Assembly: GCF_001624695.1 (NCBI RefSeq)
Contig: NZ_JSEP01000024.1
Location: 1 to 64,000 of the forward strand
From: Labrenzia sp. OB1
GTDB lineage: Bacteria > Pseudomonadota > Alphaproteobacteria > Rhizobiales > Stappiaceae
Reading direction: 5' to 3'
Length of the DNA stretch: 64,000 nucleotides
Shown one piece after another: positions 17,607 through 26,793 of this stretch (position 1 is the stretch's first letter; the number at the start of each line of letters is the position of its first letter). The notes under the pieces were generated by a model. The model was not told the origin of the DNA. It searched no databases and saw only the letters and a program-made list of their open reading frames with translations. The position numbers were made by a program, and so were the translations under genes.

Positions 17607-20420
17607 TCAGAAGAAGGACCGACCACGCCACCAGCCGGCACGTTTCGGCTTGGCTTCCTTGTTTTCACCAGACGTTTCGCTGGTGACCACAGGTTCGGCC
17701 GGGGCAGAGGGAGCTTCCGCTTCCTTCTCCGCTGCAGCGTCATTGGCGACCGGTTGTTCGGACGTCGGAGTTTCGACGACGATATCTTCTTTTTCAGACA
17801 CATCGGAAGGACTGGACGCCGTAACATCCTCGCTTTCCGAAGCCTTTGCCGCGACATTGTCAGCCTCGGCAGTGTCCGCTTCCACGGCAGCAACCTCGTT
17901 CACAGAGGCGGCGGAAGCTTCCGCGTTCGCTGTGTCCGGGGCGTCCTGTTCTGCCTGTACTTCGGGTGTCTCAGGCTCTGCGGAAGCAACTGCTTCCGGT
18001 TCGGAGGGCGCCTCTACACCTTCAGGAGCTTCGCTTTTTGAAGCTTCAGCAGGGGTATCGCTGTCGCCGTTCGCGTCGTCTTCGCCGTTGAAGTCGCCGC
18101 CTTCACCGTTCTTGCGTCCCCTGCGGCCGCCACGGCGGCCCCGGCGGCGCTTGCGGCGCGGTTCGTCGTCGCCGCCTTCTTCATCACCGGAACGGGCTTC
18201 CTGCGGCTGGCCGTCTTCGCTTTCGGCATCGCCTGCAGCGTCCGACGCCTGCCGGGACGTCGTGCCGGGATCGTTGTTGAAGTCGGTGCCCTCGGGCTGG
18301 GAGTCCGATCCGCCCCGCCGGCGCTTGCGGCGGCGTTTGCGGCGGCGGTCTCCGCCCTCGTCATCGAGGGACTGCTCTTCTTCAGATTCCTCCGGATGCT
18401 CCTCTGGAGCCTCGTCGGCATCTTCAATTTCAATTGTGTGGGGCTGAACCACGGGAGGTGGTGCGGGGAAGCGTTCCCTGTCCACCAGGGCGCCGCGTTC
18501 CAGAACGTAGAGCTGGCCGTTGATGGTGTCGTCCGCGTGAACCTCGATCTCGATCGCAAAGCGCGTTTCAAGATCCACAAGGTTCGCGCGCTTCTGGTTC
18601 AGGATGTAGAGTGCAACCTGTGTGGTCGTGCGGATGATCAGATTGTGTGACGAGCCCTTGAGCAGATTGTCCTCAATCGACCGCAAGACATGAAGTGCGA
18701 TGGATTCCACGGACCGGATCATGCCGGTGCCCTGACAATGCGGGCAGGGTGTGGTGGAGCTTTCCAGAACGCCGGTGCGGATGCGCTGGCGCGACATTTC
18801 CAGCAGGCCGAAATGCGAGATCCGGCCGACCTGAATGCGGGCGCGGTCGTTCTTCAGGCAATCCTTGAGCTTGCGTTCGACAGATCTGTTGTTCTTCGAC
18901 TCTTCCATGTCGATGAAATCGATGACGACAAGGCCGGCGAGGTCGCGCAGACGCAGTTGCCGGGTAACCTCTTCAGCTGCTTCCAGGTTTGTCTGCAGCG
19001 CGGTGTCTTCAATGTTGTGCTCGCGGGTGGACTTGCCCGAGTTCACGTCGATTGAGACCAGAGCTTCAGTCTGGTTGATGACAATGTAACCGCCGGACTT
19101 CAGCGTCACCTGCGGCGAGAACATCGCATCGAGCTGCGGTTCCACGCCAAAGCGGATGAACAGCGGCGAGGGGTCGCGGTAGGGCTGGACGTTCTTGGCA
19201 TGGCTCGGCATGAGCATGCGCATGAAGTCCTTGGCCTCGCGGTAGCCTTCATCGCCGGAAACCAGGACCTCGTTGATGTCCTTGTTGTAAAGGTCGCGGA
19301 TCGAGCGTTTGACCAGGCTGCCTTCCTCATAGACGAGGCTTGGAGCACTGGACTTCAAGGTGAGCTCGCGCACATTTTCCCAAAGCCGCATCAGATATTC
19401 GAAATCGCGCTTGATTTCAGCCTTGGTGCGGCTGGCGCCGGCGGTGCGCAGGATCACGCCCATGCCTTCAGGCACTTCCAGTTCGGAGGCGATCTCTTTC
19501 AGGCGCTTACGGTCCGTCGGCTGGGTGATCTTGCGGGAGATACCGCCACCGCGGGCGGTATTTGGCATCAACACGGAGTAGCGGCCGGCCAGCGACAGAT
19601 AGGTTGTCAGAGCAGCGCCCTTGTTGCCGCGCTCTTCCTTGACCACCTGAACCAGAATGACCTGGCGGCGCTTGATGACTTCCTGGATCTTGTATTGTTT
19701 GCGGATCGGTGCGCGGCGTTCGGGCACCTCTTCCATGGCATCTTCGGCACCGACCGATTCAACAGCGTCGTCGTCACCGTCGGTGTCGTCGTCATCTTCT
19801 TCGGATTTACGCCCACGACCGCGTCCGCGACCCCGGCCGCGTGCCCGGACCGGAGCTTCGTCTTCTTCCTCGTCACCCGAGGACTGGTCGCCGTTATCGG
19901 AGTCCTGAGTGTCCTCGTCTTCCGCAGCCTTGGCCTCCAGGCCTTCCGAGGTCTCGTCGGCAGGAGCGGCTACATCTGTTTCACCGCCATCCGCCTGTTC
20001 ACCGGCATCCGCCTGCGCGTCTTCGGTTTCGACTTTTTCGCTGGCGACGGTTTCCGCTGTGTCGTTTTTGGCCGCGCGGGTGCGGCGGCGGCGCTTCGGC
20101 TTTTCTTCTGCATCGGCGTCGTCGCGCTGACGATCGGCAGCCTCAGCCGCGAGCAGGGCTTCCCGGTCCGCGACAGGTATCTGGTAGTAGTCCGGATGAA
20201 TTTCACTAAACGCGAGAAATCCGTGGCGGTTGCCGCCATATTCAACGAACGCCGCCTGAAGCGAGGGTTCTACTCGCGTTACTTTCGCTAAATATATATT
20301 CCCGCGAAGTTGCTTCCGATTTGCTGCCTCAAAGTCGAATTCTTCAACCCGATTGCCACGCACGACGACGACCCGGGTTTCTTCCGGGTGGCCCGCGTCG
20401 ATCAGCATTTTGTTTGCCAT
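17607..20420 (-). CDS. rne: Ribonuclease E/G
   Basis: 937 residues from ATG at 20420 (MANKMLID). Endoribonuclease that starts mRNA decay and processes rRNA and tRNA, scaffold of the degradosome. The N-terminal catalytic half contains an S1 RNA-binding domain (RGNIYLAKVTRVEPSLQAAFVEYG) split by a long acidic and arginine-rich insertion (~90-230), as is normal in alphaproteobacteria. It also contains the DNase-I-like core with SIDVNSG and VVIDFIDME, and the zinc-link CPHCQGTG. The C-terminal ~320 residues are a disordered scaffold of acidic stretches and Arg-rich patches, ending AGWWRGRSFF, a conserved alphaproteobacterial tail. The long leader upstream would suit autoregulation, which is known for RNase E. 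Confidence 0.97.
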   Translation of the reverse strand: MANKMLIDAGHPEETRVVVVRGNRVEEFDFEAANRKQLRGNIYLAKVTRVEPSLQAAFVEYGGNRHGFLAFSEIHPDYYQIPVADREALLAAEAADRQRDDADAEEKPKRRRRTRAAKNDTAETVASEKVETEDAQADAGEQADGGETDVAAPADETSEGLEAKAAEDEDTQDSDNGDQSSGDEEEDEAPVRARGRGRGRGRGRKSEEDDDDTDGDDDAVESVGAEDAMEEVPERRAPIRKQYKIQEVIKRRQVILVQVVKEERGNKGAALTTYLSLAGRYSVLMPNTARGGGISRKITQPTDRKRLKEIASELEVPEGMGVILRTAGASRTKAEIKRDFEYLMRLWENVRELTLKSSAPSLVYEEGSLVKRSIRDLYNKDINEVLVSGDEGYREAKDFMRMLMPSHAKNVQPYRDPSPLFIRFGVEPQLDAMFSPQVTLKSGGYIVINQTEALVSIDVNSGKSTREHNIEDTALQTNLEAAEEVTRQLRLRDLAGLVVIDFIDMEESKNNRSVERKLKDCLKNDRARIQVGRISHFGLLEMSRQRIRTGVLESSTTPCPHCQGTGMIRSVESIALHVLRSIEDNLLKGSSHNLIIRTTTQVALYILNQKRANLVDLETRFAIEIEVHADDTINGQLYVLERGALVDRERFPAPPPVVQPHTIEIEDADEAPEEHPEESEEEQSLDDEGGDRRRKRRRKRRRGGSDSQPEGTDFNNDPGTTSRQASDAAGDAESEDGQPQEARSGDEEGGDDEPRRKRRRGRRGGRRGRKNGEGGDFNGEDDANGDSDTPAEASKSEAPEGVEAPSEPEAVASAEPETPEVQAEQDAPDTANAEASAASVNEVAAVEADTAEADNVAAKASESEDVTASSPSDVSEKEDIVVETPTSEQPVANDAAAEKEAEAPSAPAEPVVTSETSGENKEAKPKRAGWWRGRSFF

Positions 20421-21028
20421 TATTGAACGTCTCCACGGCAGCGCTGCTGGGCGCGTATCCAAAACGCGCATCGCCCGAAAGGAGGATGGCTGCCGTATTT
20501 GTTTTGATAAGATGGGAAAGGGCGTCTGCGCCCGGCGCGGTCGTATGATCAACGCAAGCGGCCGCAAAAGCGGGGGCTTGCTTCATGTCGATCATCATGT
20601 GCATCACGCGGGTCCTTCGGGGCAACGCAGGCCCAGGAGTTAAAGTCATTGTTTCATTACACCGGCATGCAGGTTGGCTTCGCCGCTACATCTACACCCG
20701 GTTCCGGAAAAGGTTCACTCTCAAGGTCCGCTGCTGACCTCGCCGGGGATCAGCCATAAGGAAACAGGCATGATGCTGCGAGGCGGAGCGATATCGAAGA
20801 GAGGCCGATACTCTTTCCACTGCAGTCCGGGCACTTGAACAAACGGCAGAACGGCCTCTGTTCTGTCGCTTAAAGGCCTTGGATTACGATGACGTTGTGG
20901 ATAGACATCCCATTTCGTCACCTGGGAAGGTATCGGATTCGAACCTAAATCCGTAAGGTACTTTTACGATCCAAGGCTCCGCATTGCAAGCAGTGTGACA
21001 TAGCGGAACTATTTTCCTCATTACGCTG
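20421..21028. other. Long divergent intergenic region, probable rne 5' leader
   Basis: 608 bp without a credible gene between divergent rne and amiC. GC-rich inverted segments such as GCGCG/CGCGC at 20451-20469 lie within 50 bp of the rne start. RNase E transcripts in proteobacteria commonly carry long structured leaders used for feedback control, and this stretch could serve that role. I recognise no known RNA family and no clear promoter. Confidence 0.4.
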
Positions 21029-22387
21029 ATGGCGTATGACGGAGTGCAAGAGCCTCGACGCGGACGGTTTTCGAGCAGCATGGCCAGTATGATGGAATTG
21101 AAAATCGGAATGAAACCGCAGGTTGGCGGGGTGTTTGGCGGCATTCGCAGGTTAGTCGCGCGGACGAGCCTTGTTTTGGCTTTATGTCCTTTTGCGCTCA
21201 CTGTTCACACCGTTGCCGCCCTTGCCGACACCACGCCCCCCGTCGTGACGGGCGCCAGAGTTGCCGGCGATGAAGACCGGACCCGATTCGTTCTTGACAT
21301 GGATACACAGGTCACGCCCGTGATCTCCGGTCTGGCAAATCCGTACCGGCTCATTCTCGATTTGCCGGAAGTGACTTTTTCCATACCGCAGGATGTGGGT
21401 GAATCCGGAAGAGGTCTTATCAGTGACTGGCGTTTCGGGCTGTTCGCTCTTGGGAAATCGCGTATCGTCATGGATCTGACCGGACCGGTCAGCGTGGACA
21501 AAAGCTTCTTTTTGCCTGCCGTGGACGACCAGCCGGCGCGGCTCGTCATGGATCTGGTGCGCTCTTCGCCGCAGGACTTCGCAGCCTTCGTAGAAACATC
21601 CCGGTCCGTTCCTTCAGCTGACAGCGAAAAAACCGCGTCCAAAAGCGACAGGCTGACTGCGCCGAAGAACGGCGACAAGCCGCTTATCGTTCTCGATCCC
21701 GGTCATGGAGGGATCGACACCGGCGCCACGAGCGCGGCTGGGACCCATGAAAAGGCGATCGTTCTTGAATTCGCATCGCTCCTGAAGGAAAAGCTGGACG
21801 CCACCGGTCTCTACGATGTGCATATGACGCGTGAGGACGACACATTCATTCCGCTCGGGCGCAGGGTCGAGATCGGTCATGAACTGGCCGCCGATCTGTT
21901 CATCTCCATTCACGCCGATTCGGTCCGCCAGGGCCGGAAACTGGTGCGCGGTTCGACGGTCTATACCCTTTCGGACAAGGCTTCAGATCAGCTGTCCGCG
22001 GAAATCGCCGAGACGGAAAACATGTCTGACGTGATCGCCGGTGTGGATCTGGAAACGGGACCGGGCGAAGTGACGGATATCCTCCTCGATCTGGCGCGCC
22101 GGGAAACCCGCTCCTTTTCGGTGTATTTTGCCAGAACGCTTGTGAACGAGCTGAAAAGCGCAGTCCGCCTTATCAACAATCCGCACAGATCGGCGGGTTT
22201 TCGCGTATTGAAAGCGCATGACGTGCCGTCGGTTCTCGTCGAACTCGGCTATCTTTCGAATGAACATGACGAGAAACTGCTGATCTCCGATGAGTGGCGC
22301 GAACGCATGGCCGGGGCCATTACCGAAGCTGTGCACGGTTTTTTCCGTCCCCGGCTGGCGCGCCAGCAGGAAGCGGCCTCTCAGTAA
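21029..22387 (+). CDS. amiC: N-acetylmuramoyl-L-alanine amidase with AMIN domain
   Basis: 452 residues. Cleaves the stem peptide from MurNAc in peptidoglycan, chiefly for daughter-cell separation. A signal peptide (LVLALCPFALTVHTVAALA) is followed by an AMIN domain (~75-180, septal peptidoglycan targeting) and an Amidase_3 catalytic domain from ~217: zinc ligand His226 in LDPGHGGIDTGA, Glu in KAIVLEFA, His in FISIHADSV, and Glu in VLVELGYLSN. The start is uncertain: ATGs at 21080, 21089, 21092 and 21110 are in frame, and none has a clear Shine-Dalgarno. It precedes mrcA, an association conserved in Rhizobiales that links wall cleavage and synthesis. Confidence 0.94.
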   Translation: MAYDGVQEPRRGRFSSSMASMMELKIGMKPQVGGVFGGIRRLVARTSLVLALCPFALTVHTVAALADTTPPVVTGARVAGDEDRTRFVLDMDTQVTPVISGLANPYRLILDLPEVTFSIPQDVGESGRGLISDWRFGLFALGKSRIVMDLTGPVSVDKSFFLPAVDDQPARLVMDLVRSSPQDFAAFVETSRSVPSADSEKTASKSDRLTAPKNGDKPLIVLDPGHGGIDTGATSAAGTHEKAIVLEFASLLKEKLDATGLYDVHMTREDDTFIPLGRRVEIGHELAADLFISIHADSVRQGRKLVRGSTVYTLSDKASDQLSAEIAETENMSDVIAGVDLETGPGEVTDILLDLARRETRSFSVYFARTLVNELKSAVRLINNPHRSAGFRVLKAHDVPSVLVELGYLSNEHDEKLLISDEWRERMAGAITEAVHGFFRPRLARQQEAASQ

Positions 22388-22488
22388 AATCCTTGTGTCG
22401 CCATTGCAAATCGGAGGAGGGGACTGACAATTGCCTCAGCATCGCCATATTGGTGCACGAGGAAGGCAGCTAAATGTTTCGGACGGTT

Positions 22489-22648
22489 TCTAGAGCACTT
22501 TCAAGCAACACGGAGCCATTTGATGGAGACAAATCAGCTAACGACCATGGCGCGGCGCAGGGCGATACCAGGCGTCGGACAAGTGTCGCGACGATTTAAA
22601 CAAGCTGAATTGGTCCACCGGAGTCGTATGTTCCTTAAAAGTGCTCTA
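22489..22648. repeat. Candidate palindromic intergenic mosaic element (RIME-like)
   Basis: The intergenic region 22388-22717 contains CTAGAGCACTTTCAAG near its start and, about 150 bp on, CTTAAAAGTGCTCTAA, which is its near-perfect inverted copy. TAGAGCA-type ends facing each other across 100-200 bp are a feature of short repeated elements in Rhizobiales genomes. Only one copy is in this window, so repetitiveness is not shown. No coding potential inside. Confidence 0.4.
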
Positions 22649-22717
22649 ATGCCGAGTTAATGTATCCATGTTAAAAAGCTATACGCGCTTGAAGACGGGG
22701 AAAGACGAGCCCGCGGT

Positions 22718-25198
22718 ATGAAATTTTTGGTGAAGTTTTTCGGTTATCTGTTCGGCATCGGAGCTGTCCTCGGACTGCTGGTGGCGGCTGGCGTGTGGAT
22801 GTATCTGCAGCATCTCACGGAGGGGCTGCCCGATTTTACCGCCCTGCAGAATTACGAACCGCCCGTGATGACACGCGTCCATGCGGCAGATGGCAGCCTG
22901 ATGGCCGAATACGCGACCGAACGGCGTATGTTTCTGCCGATCCAGGCCATCCCGGACAAGGTGAAGCAGGCTTTTATTGCGGCGGAAGACAAGAATTTCT
23001 ACACCCATATCGGCGTCGATCCTGAGGGTATCGCCCGTGCGGCGGTCCGCTTCATTCAGAATTATGGCTCCGGCAGGCGGCCCGAGGGCGCTTCCACGAT
23101 CACTCAGCAGGTGGCAAAGAACTTCCTCCTGTCCGATCTGGTCAGTGAGGAAAAACAGCGGCGTTCGGCAGCCTATGAGCGCAAGGTCAAGGAAGCCGTT
23201 CTCTCGTTGAGAATCGAACAGGCCTATACGAAGGACGAGATCCTCGAGCTATATCTAAACGAGATCTATTTTGGCTTCGGCGCCTATGGTGTTGCGGCGG
23301 CTTCGCTGATTTATTTCGACAAGTCGGTGCACGAATTGTCGCTGGATGAAATCGCCTATCTGGCGGCGCTTCCCAAGGGGCCGAGCAACTATCATCCCTA
23401 CAGGAAGACCGAAGCGGCCATCGCACGCCGTAACTACGTGATCGACCGGATGATCGCCGATGGCTACATCAGTCTCGAAGAAGGCGACGAAGCCAAGGAA
23501 AAGGCTATTGTCGTCAAGCGCCGCGAACACGGTTCGCAGCTGTTTGCGGCGGAGTATTTCACCGAAGAGGTCCGCCGCGAGGTTGCCGATATCTTCGGTG
23601 ACAAGCGTCTTTACCAGGGTGGTCTGTCCGTCCGCTCGACACTCGATCCGGAACTGCAGAAAATGGCGCGCAAGTCGCTCATGGACGGGCTGATCAAGTT
23701 CGACCATCAGCGTGGCAGCTGGAACGGTCCGGTGGAGAAGCTCCCCCTTGGGGCCGACTGGGGTGTCGACCTGGCAAAGATCGAAGCCTTGAGCGATCTG
23801 CCAGAGTGGCAACTGGCGGTGGTCCTGGAGAGCGGTAGCGATCAGGCACTTGTCGGGGTCCAGCCGGTAAGGCTTGACAGCGGTGAGCTTTCCGACGAAC
23901 GCAAGACAGGGCCGCTTTTCCTGGAGACCATGAAATGGGCCCGCGTCAAAGGCCGGGCACCGGGCGCGGTTTCAGACGTGCTCGCCCCGGGCGATGTGAT
24001 CTACGTGCATGAAAGCGATGTGGCTCCAGGCACGTTCGAATTGCGCCAGATCCCGAAAGTTTCCGGCGCGCTTGTCGCCATGGATCCCTATACCGGCCGC
24101 GTTCTGGCCATGGTCGGCGGTTTCAGCTACGCCCAGAGCGAGTTCAACCGGGCCACTCAGGCCTACCGTCAGCCCGGCTCGTCCTTCAAACCGTTCCTTT
24201 ATGCCGCTGCCCTGGATAACGGCTACACGCCATCGTCGGTGGTCATGGATGCTCCGCTGGAGATCAATCAGGGACCTGGCCTGGGAACCTGGCGGCCGCA
24301 GAACTACGGTGGAAAATTCTATGGGCCGTCCACGCTTCGCACAGGGGTCGAGCTTTCCAGAAACGTCATGACCGTACGTCTGGCGCAGGACATGGGCATG
24401 CCGCTGGTGGCCGAATACGCCAAGCGCTTCGGCATCTACGACAATATGCTGCCGGTCCTGTCCATGTCGCTCGGCGCCGGGGAAACCACTGTCCTGCGCC
24501 TGACCACGGCTTATGCGACCATCGCCAATGGTGGCAGGAAAGTCCGCCCGACCCTGATCGACAGGATTCAGGATCGCTATGGCCGCACCATCTACAAGCA
24601 CGACAGCCGCATCTGCGACGGCTGTACCCAGGATGTCTGGGAAGGCCAGGAAGAACCGACGCTGATCGATGACCGCGAGCAGGTTCTCGATCCGATGACC
24701 GCCTACCAGATCACTTCCATGATGGAAGGGGTCGTGCAGCGCGGTACAGCGACGTCTGTCCGTGCGGTCGGCCGTCCGGTCGCCGGCAAGACCGGTACGA
24801 CCAATGACGAGAAGGATGCCTGGTTCATGGGCTTCACGCCGGATCTCGCGGTTGGCGTTTTCGTCGGTTACGACAATCCGAAGCCTATGGGACGCGGAGC
24901 GACCGGCGGCCAGGTTGCTGCACCGATCTTCACTGATTTCGTCAAGAAGGCGCTGTCGGACAAGCCGCCTGTCGAATTCCGGGTGCCCAAGGGCCTGCAG
25001 CTTATCCCGATCAACCGCCGCACCGGCATGCGCACAGCCGCCGGAACGCCCGGGTCGATCCTGGAATCTTTCAAGCCTGGCATGGCTCCGCCGGACAGCT
25101 ACTCGGTGATCGGATTCCAGGAAACCATGGGCGTGCCGCACTCGGTTTCCCCGGAAGCCGCGGGCGCGGTTCTCAGCGGGACGGGCGGCCTTTATTGA
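22718..25198 (+). CDS. mrcA: Penicillin-binding protein 1A, bifunctional glycosyltransferase/transpeptidase
   Basis: 826 residues. Class A PBP that polymerises glycan strands and cross-links peptides. One N-terminal membrane anchor (FGYLFGIGAVLGLLVAAGVWMYL). Glycosyltransferase domain with the catalytic-Glu motif AAEDKNFYTHIG, EGASTITQQVAKN and KDEILELYLNEIYFG. An OB-like insert follows. Transpeptidase domain: nucleophile S488 in PGSSFKPF, SRN in VELSRNVMTV, and K691-TG in AGKTGTTND. All active-site motifs are intact and the length is usual. ATG at 22718 follows GACGAGCCCGCGGT. Neighbours amiC and prfB are the conserved order. Confidence 0.97.
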   Translation: MKFLVKFFGYLFGIGAVLGLLVAAGVWMYLQHLTEGLPDFTALQNYEPPVMTRVHAADGSLMAEYATERRMFLPIQAIPDKVKQAFIAAEDKNFYTHIGVDPEGIARAAVRFIQNYGSGRRPEGASTITQQVAKNFLLSDLVSEEKQRRSAAYERKVKEAVLSLRIEQAYTKDEILELYLNEIYFGFGAYGVAAASLIYFDKSVHELSLDEIAYLAALPKGPSNYHPYRKTEAAIARRNYVIDRMIADGYISLEEGDEAKEKAIVVKRREHGSQLFAAEYFTEEVRREVADIFGDKRLYQGGLSVRSTLDPELQKMARKSLMDGLIKFDHQRGSWNGPVEKLPLGADWGVDLAKIEALSDLPEWQLAVVLESGSDQALVGVQPVRLDSGELSDERKTGPLFLETMKWARVKGRAPGAVSDVLAPGDVIYVHESDVAPGTFELRQIPKVSGALVAMDPYTGRVLAMVGGFSYAQSEFNRATQAYRQPGSSFKPFLYAAALDNGYTPSSVVMDAPLEINQGPGLGTWRPQNYGGKFYGPSTLRTGVELSRNVMTVRLAQDMGMPLVAEYAKRFGIYDNMLPVLSMSLGAGETTVLRLTTAYATIANGGRKVRPTLIDRIQDRYGRTIYKHDSRICDGCTQDVWEGQEEPTLIDDREQVLDPMTAYQITSMMEGVVQRGTATSVRAVGRPVAGKTGTTNDEKDAWFMGFTPDLAVGVFVGYDNPKPMGRGATGGQVAAPIFTDFVKKALSDKPPVEFRVPKGLQLIPINRRTGMRTAAGTPGSILESFKPGMAPPDSYSVIGFQETMGVPHSVSPEAAGAVLSGTGGLY

Positions 25199-25396
25199 CC
25201 CCGGCCGCCTTCGGACCGATGAGCGAAACGCTTCCGGTCCTTGCGTGGTTTACAGCGCCAACCCGTGCGGGTAATGTCCCGCTCCAATTCAAGAGCCAGC
25301 GGCGTCTGTTGGGATTCAGGGGCTTTGAAATCCGATCGGGCCCGGCGTCTCCTGAAGGTGGCCGGGCCACTTCATGTCAATCAAGCGAGGTATCCG

Positions 25397-26528
25397 ATGC
25401 GCGCCGAAATGGAAGCGATCGTCGACGAAATCAAGCAGGCCATAAGCCTGCTGAGGAGGCATCTTTGACTGGGATCAGGCACTTGTCCGGCTGGAAGAAC
25501 TGAACGCCCTTTCGGAAAATCCGGATCTCTGGAACGAACCCACCAAGGCCCAGAAGCTGATGCGCGAGCGCCAGCAGCTCGATGACGGCATCAGCGGTGT
25601 CACGGCTCTTCAACAGGATCTCTCCGATAATATCGAGCTGATCGAACTCGGTGAAATGGAAGATGACACTTCCGTTGTGACAGAAGCCGAGCAGGCGCTG
25701 CGCAGCCTCAAGGACAAGGTTCACGAACTCGAGCTCAATTCGCTTCTTTCCGGGGAAGCCGATGCCAACGACACCTATCTGGAAATCAACTCCGGTGCAG
25801 GGGGCACGGAGAGCCAGGACTGGGCGTCGATGATGCTGCGCATGTATCGCCGCTGGGCGGAAAAACGCGGCTACAAGGTCGAACTGCTGGAATATCACGA
25901 TGGTGAGGAAGCGGGCATCAAGTCCGCAACCCTGCTGATCAAGGGTGAGAACGCCTATGGCTGGCTGAAGACCGAGTCCGGGGTGCACCGTCTTGTGCGG
26001 ATTTCACCCTATGACAGCAACGCGCGCCGCCACACAAGCTTTTCCAGCGCCTGGGTCTATCCGGTGATCGACGATAGCATCGACATCGACATCAACGAAA
26101 GCGATTGCCGGATCGACACCTACCGCGCATCCGGCGCCGGCGGACAGCACGTCAACACCACAGATTCGGCCGTGCGCATCACGCACCAGCCGACGGGGAT
26201 TGTCGTCCAGTGCCAGTCCGAACGCTCGCAGCACAAGAACCGGGCGACCGCGTGGTCCATGTTGAAGGCCCGGCTCTATGAGGCGGAACTGAAAAAGCGG
26301 GAAGAGGCGGCAAACGCCGAGGCTGCGTCCAAGTCGGATATTGGCTGGGGCCACCAGATCCGCTCCTATGTCCTGCAACCGTATCAGCTTGTGAAGGACC
26401 TCAGGACGGGTGTGGAAAGCACGTCTCCTGGCGACGTTCTGGACGGAGACCTCGACAAGTTCATGGAAGCCGCGCTCGCGCAGCGGGTCTTCGGCGGCGA
26501 TCCGGTCTCGGTCGAAGATATCGAATAG
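25397..26528 (+). CDS. prfB: Peptide chain release factor 2 (programmed +1 frameshift)
   Basis: RF2 releases proteins at UGA and UAA. Translation begins at ATG 25397; 23 codons on it meets an in-frame TGA (25466-25468). Shifting +1 at CTT-TGA-C joins the main frame (from GAC at 25467), giving ~376 residues. The main frame carries [18 protein letters not shown], with the universal GGQ for peptidyl-tRNA hydrolysis. The stop-recognition tripeptide reads SPY ([16 protein letters not shown]) rather than the E. coli SPF. A single uninterrupted frame would miss the first 23-24 residues. Weak hairpin (GAGGGGG/CCCCCTC, 26547-26566) after the stop. Confidence 0.97.
25454..25469 (+). promoter_or_regulatory. 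Programmed frameshift site of prfB
   Basis: Internal Shine-Dalgarno AGGAGG (25454-25459), a three-base spacer CAT, then CTT TGA C. This is the classic arrangement: slow termination at UGA when RF2 is scarce lets the ribosome slip +1 on CUU, so RF2 controls its own level. E. coli has AGGGGG-TAT-CTT-TGA-C; here the SD is the stronger AGGAGG. Confidence 0.95.
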
Positions 26529-26793
26529 GCCTGCCCGATCAGGGAAGAGGGGGCATTGGCCCCCTCAGCCTAAACCTAGTGACAAGGCCATGACGTCATC
26601 GCCGTCATCCCGGCCAAGCGGTGAGCAAGCCGGGACCGGAGAGTAACAAGTCATTGTTATAGTTATTATTTTCTAATGATTCCCCTCAGCTCATCGATCC
26701 CGGATTTTCGCTACGTTGCGTGCGGGATGATGAATTGGGGATTTGCCAGCAGGCAAAAGGGGAGCAACAGGCGTCCGTTTTTTCAGATCTCTG

